Assembly (NCBI RefSeq): GCF_007474535.1
Contig: NZ_VKNW01000008.1
Location: 124,001 to 188,000, forward strand
Length of the DNA: 64,000 nt
From: Chryseobacterium echinoideorum
GTDB taxonomy: Bacteria > Bacteroidota > Bacteroidia > Flavobacteriales > Weeksellaceae
Direction of reading: 5' to 3'
Below are positions 63,679 to 64,000 of the stretch, in pieces (within the stretch, counting starts at the first letter, position 1; every line of letters starts with the position of its first letter). The notes below the pieces were generated by a model. That model was not told the DNA's origin. It made no database searches and saw only the letters and a list, made by a program, of their open reading frames with translations. The translations under genes and the position numbers were made by a program.

Positions 63679-64000
63679 AAATTCATCATATCGCTGTCAT
63701 CTGCTCAGATTACGAAGTGTCTAAAAAGTTTTATACTGAAATATTAGGATTGAATATCATTCGGGAGTTTTACCGAAAAGAGAGAAAATCTTATAAATTA
63801 GATTTAGGAATAGGAGAGGAGTATGTAATTGAACTTTTTTCGTTTCCCAATCCTCCAAAACGACCTTCAAGACCGGAAGCTTGCGGATTGAGACATTTGG
63901 CATTTTCTGTAGAAAATGTTCAAAATAAATGGGAAGAATTGATTCGTAAAGGCTTAAAATGCGAAGAAATCCGTATTGATGAATTTACTGGAAAAGAATT
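63675..64000 (+). CDS. VOC/glyoxalase family protein, truncated by the window
   Basis: The reading frame opens at ATG 63675 inside the stop of the preceding gene and runs without a stop to the end of the window (108 residues). MKIHHIAVICSDYEVSKKFYTEILGL is the typical glyoxalase I-type start, with a metal-ligand His near residue 5. LDLGIGEEYVIELFSFP and CGLRHLAFSV supply the later His and Glu ligands. It resembles YaeR-type VOC proteins. The C-terminal end lies beyond the window. Confidence 0.85.
   Translation, partial: MKIHHIAVICSDYEVSKKFYTEILGLNIIREFYRKERKSYKLDLGIGEEYVIELFSFPNPPKRPSRPEACGLRHLAFSVENVQNKWEELIRKGLKCEEIRIDEFTGKE

Overview
The window looks like chromosome of a Flavobacteriia member, most likely Chryseobacterium or a close relative in the Weeksellaceae. 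The DNA is AT-rich and Shine-Dalgarno sequences are largely absent. Many genes are preceded by the Bacteroidota -7 box TAnnTTTG, in several cases with a TTG element 18 to 21 bases upstream. The gene set is typical of the phylum: a TonB-dependent receptor, YceI proteins, a DUF1501/DUF1800 pair, many 'SC' lipoproteins and a graspetide cluster. No rRNA genes, insertion sequences or CRISPR arrays were seen.

Layout. 0-6 kb: aspartokinase, a PlsC/GNAT acyltransferase, two identical tRNA-Phe genes, an MpaB-type oxygenase and recA. 6-12 kb: a beta-helix lipoprotein and a TonB-dependent receptor, facing a PhoB/PhoR-like two-component system. 12-14.5 kb: a pRiA4b ORF-3-like acidic protein, a GH13 lipoprotein and a GreA-like protein. 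14.5-29 kb: an accessory region with two COG3541-type nucleotidyltransferases, a 21-bp tandem repeat array, an unknown helical protein, a 1293-residue LRR-Roc-COR-TIR protein, an RtcB RNA ligase, a 1334-residue SF1 helicase with a nuclease-like tail, a HopJ-family protein and a WYL-domain regulator. Together these suggest RNA repair plus defence functions.

29-47.5 kb is mainly metabolism, envelope and transport: DUF1501/DUF1800, glucokinase, tandem YceI genes behind a perfect FNR-type palindrome, AmtB, L-serine dehydratase, a beta-lactamase-fold hydrolase, prephenate dehydrogenase, a nitronate monooxygenase-like enzyme, rhodanese and QueG. One small secreted-protein gene at 41.5-42.2 kb appears frameshifted. 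47.6-52.4 kb carries an MscS-type channel, an unknown polytopic membrane protein, pdxJ, an AbiEii-like toxin/antitoxin pair and a hydrolase.

52.4-56.9 kb is the clearest specialised system: a microviridin-type graspetide cluster. It has a 65-residue precursor with the leader motif PFFASFLE, a GG cleavage site and a KYPSD core, followed by an intrinsic terminator, two ATP-grasp macrocyclases and a C39-peptidase ABC exporter. An NAD-dependent epimerase and a long-chain acyl-CoA synthetase follow almost without gaps. The window closes with mevalonate diphosphate decarboxylase, an EEP-family hydrolase, an NTF2-like secreted protein and a truncated VOC/glyoxalase gene. Two ~85-bp copies of a dispersed palindromic repeat lie at 23.1 and 37.1 kb.
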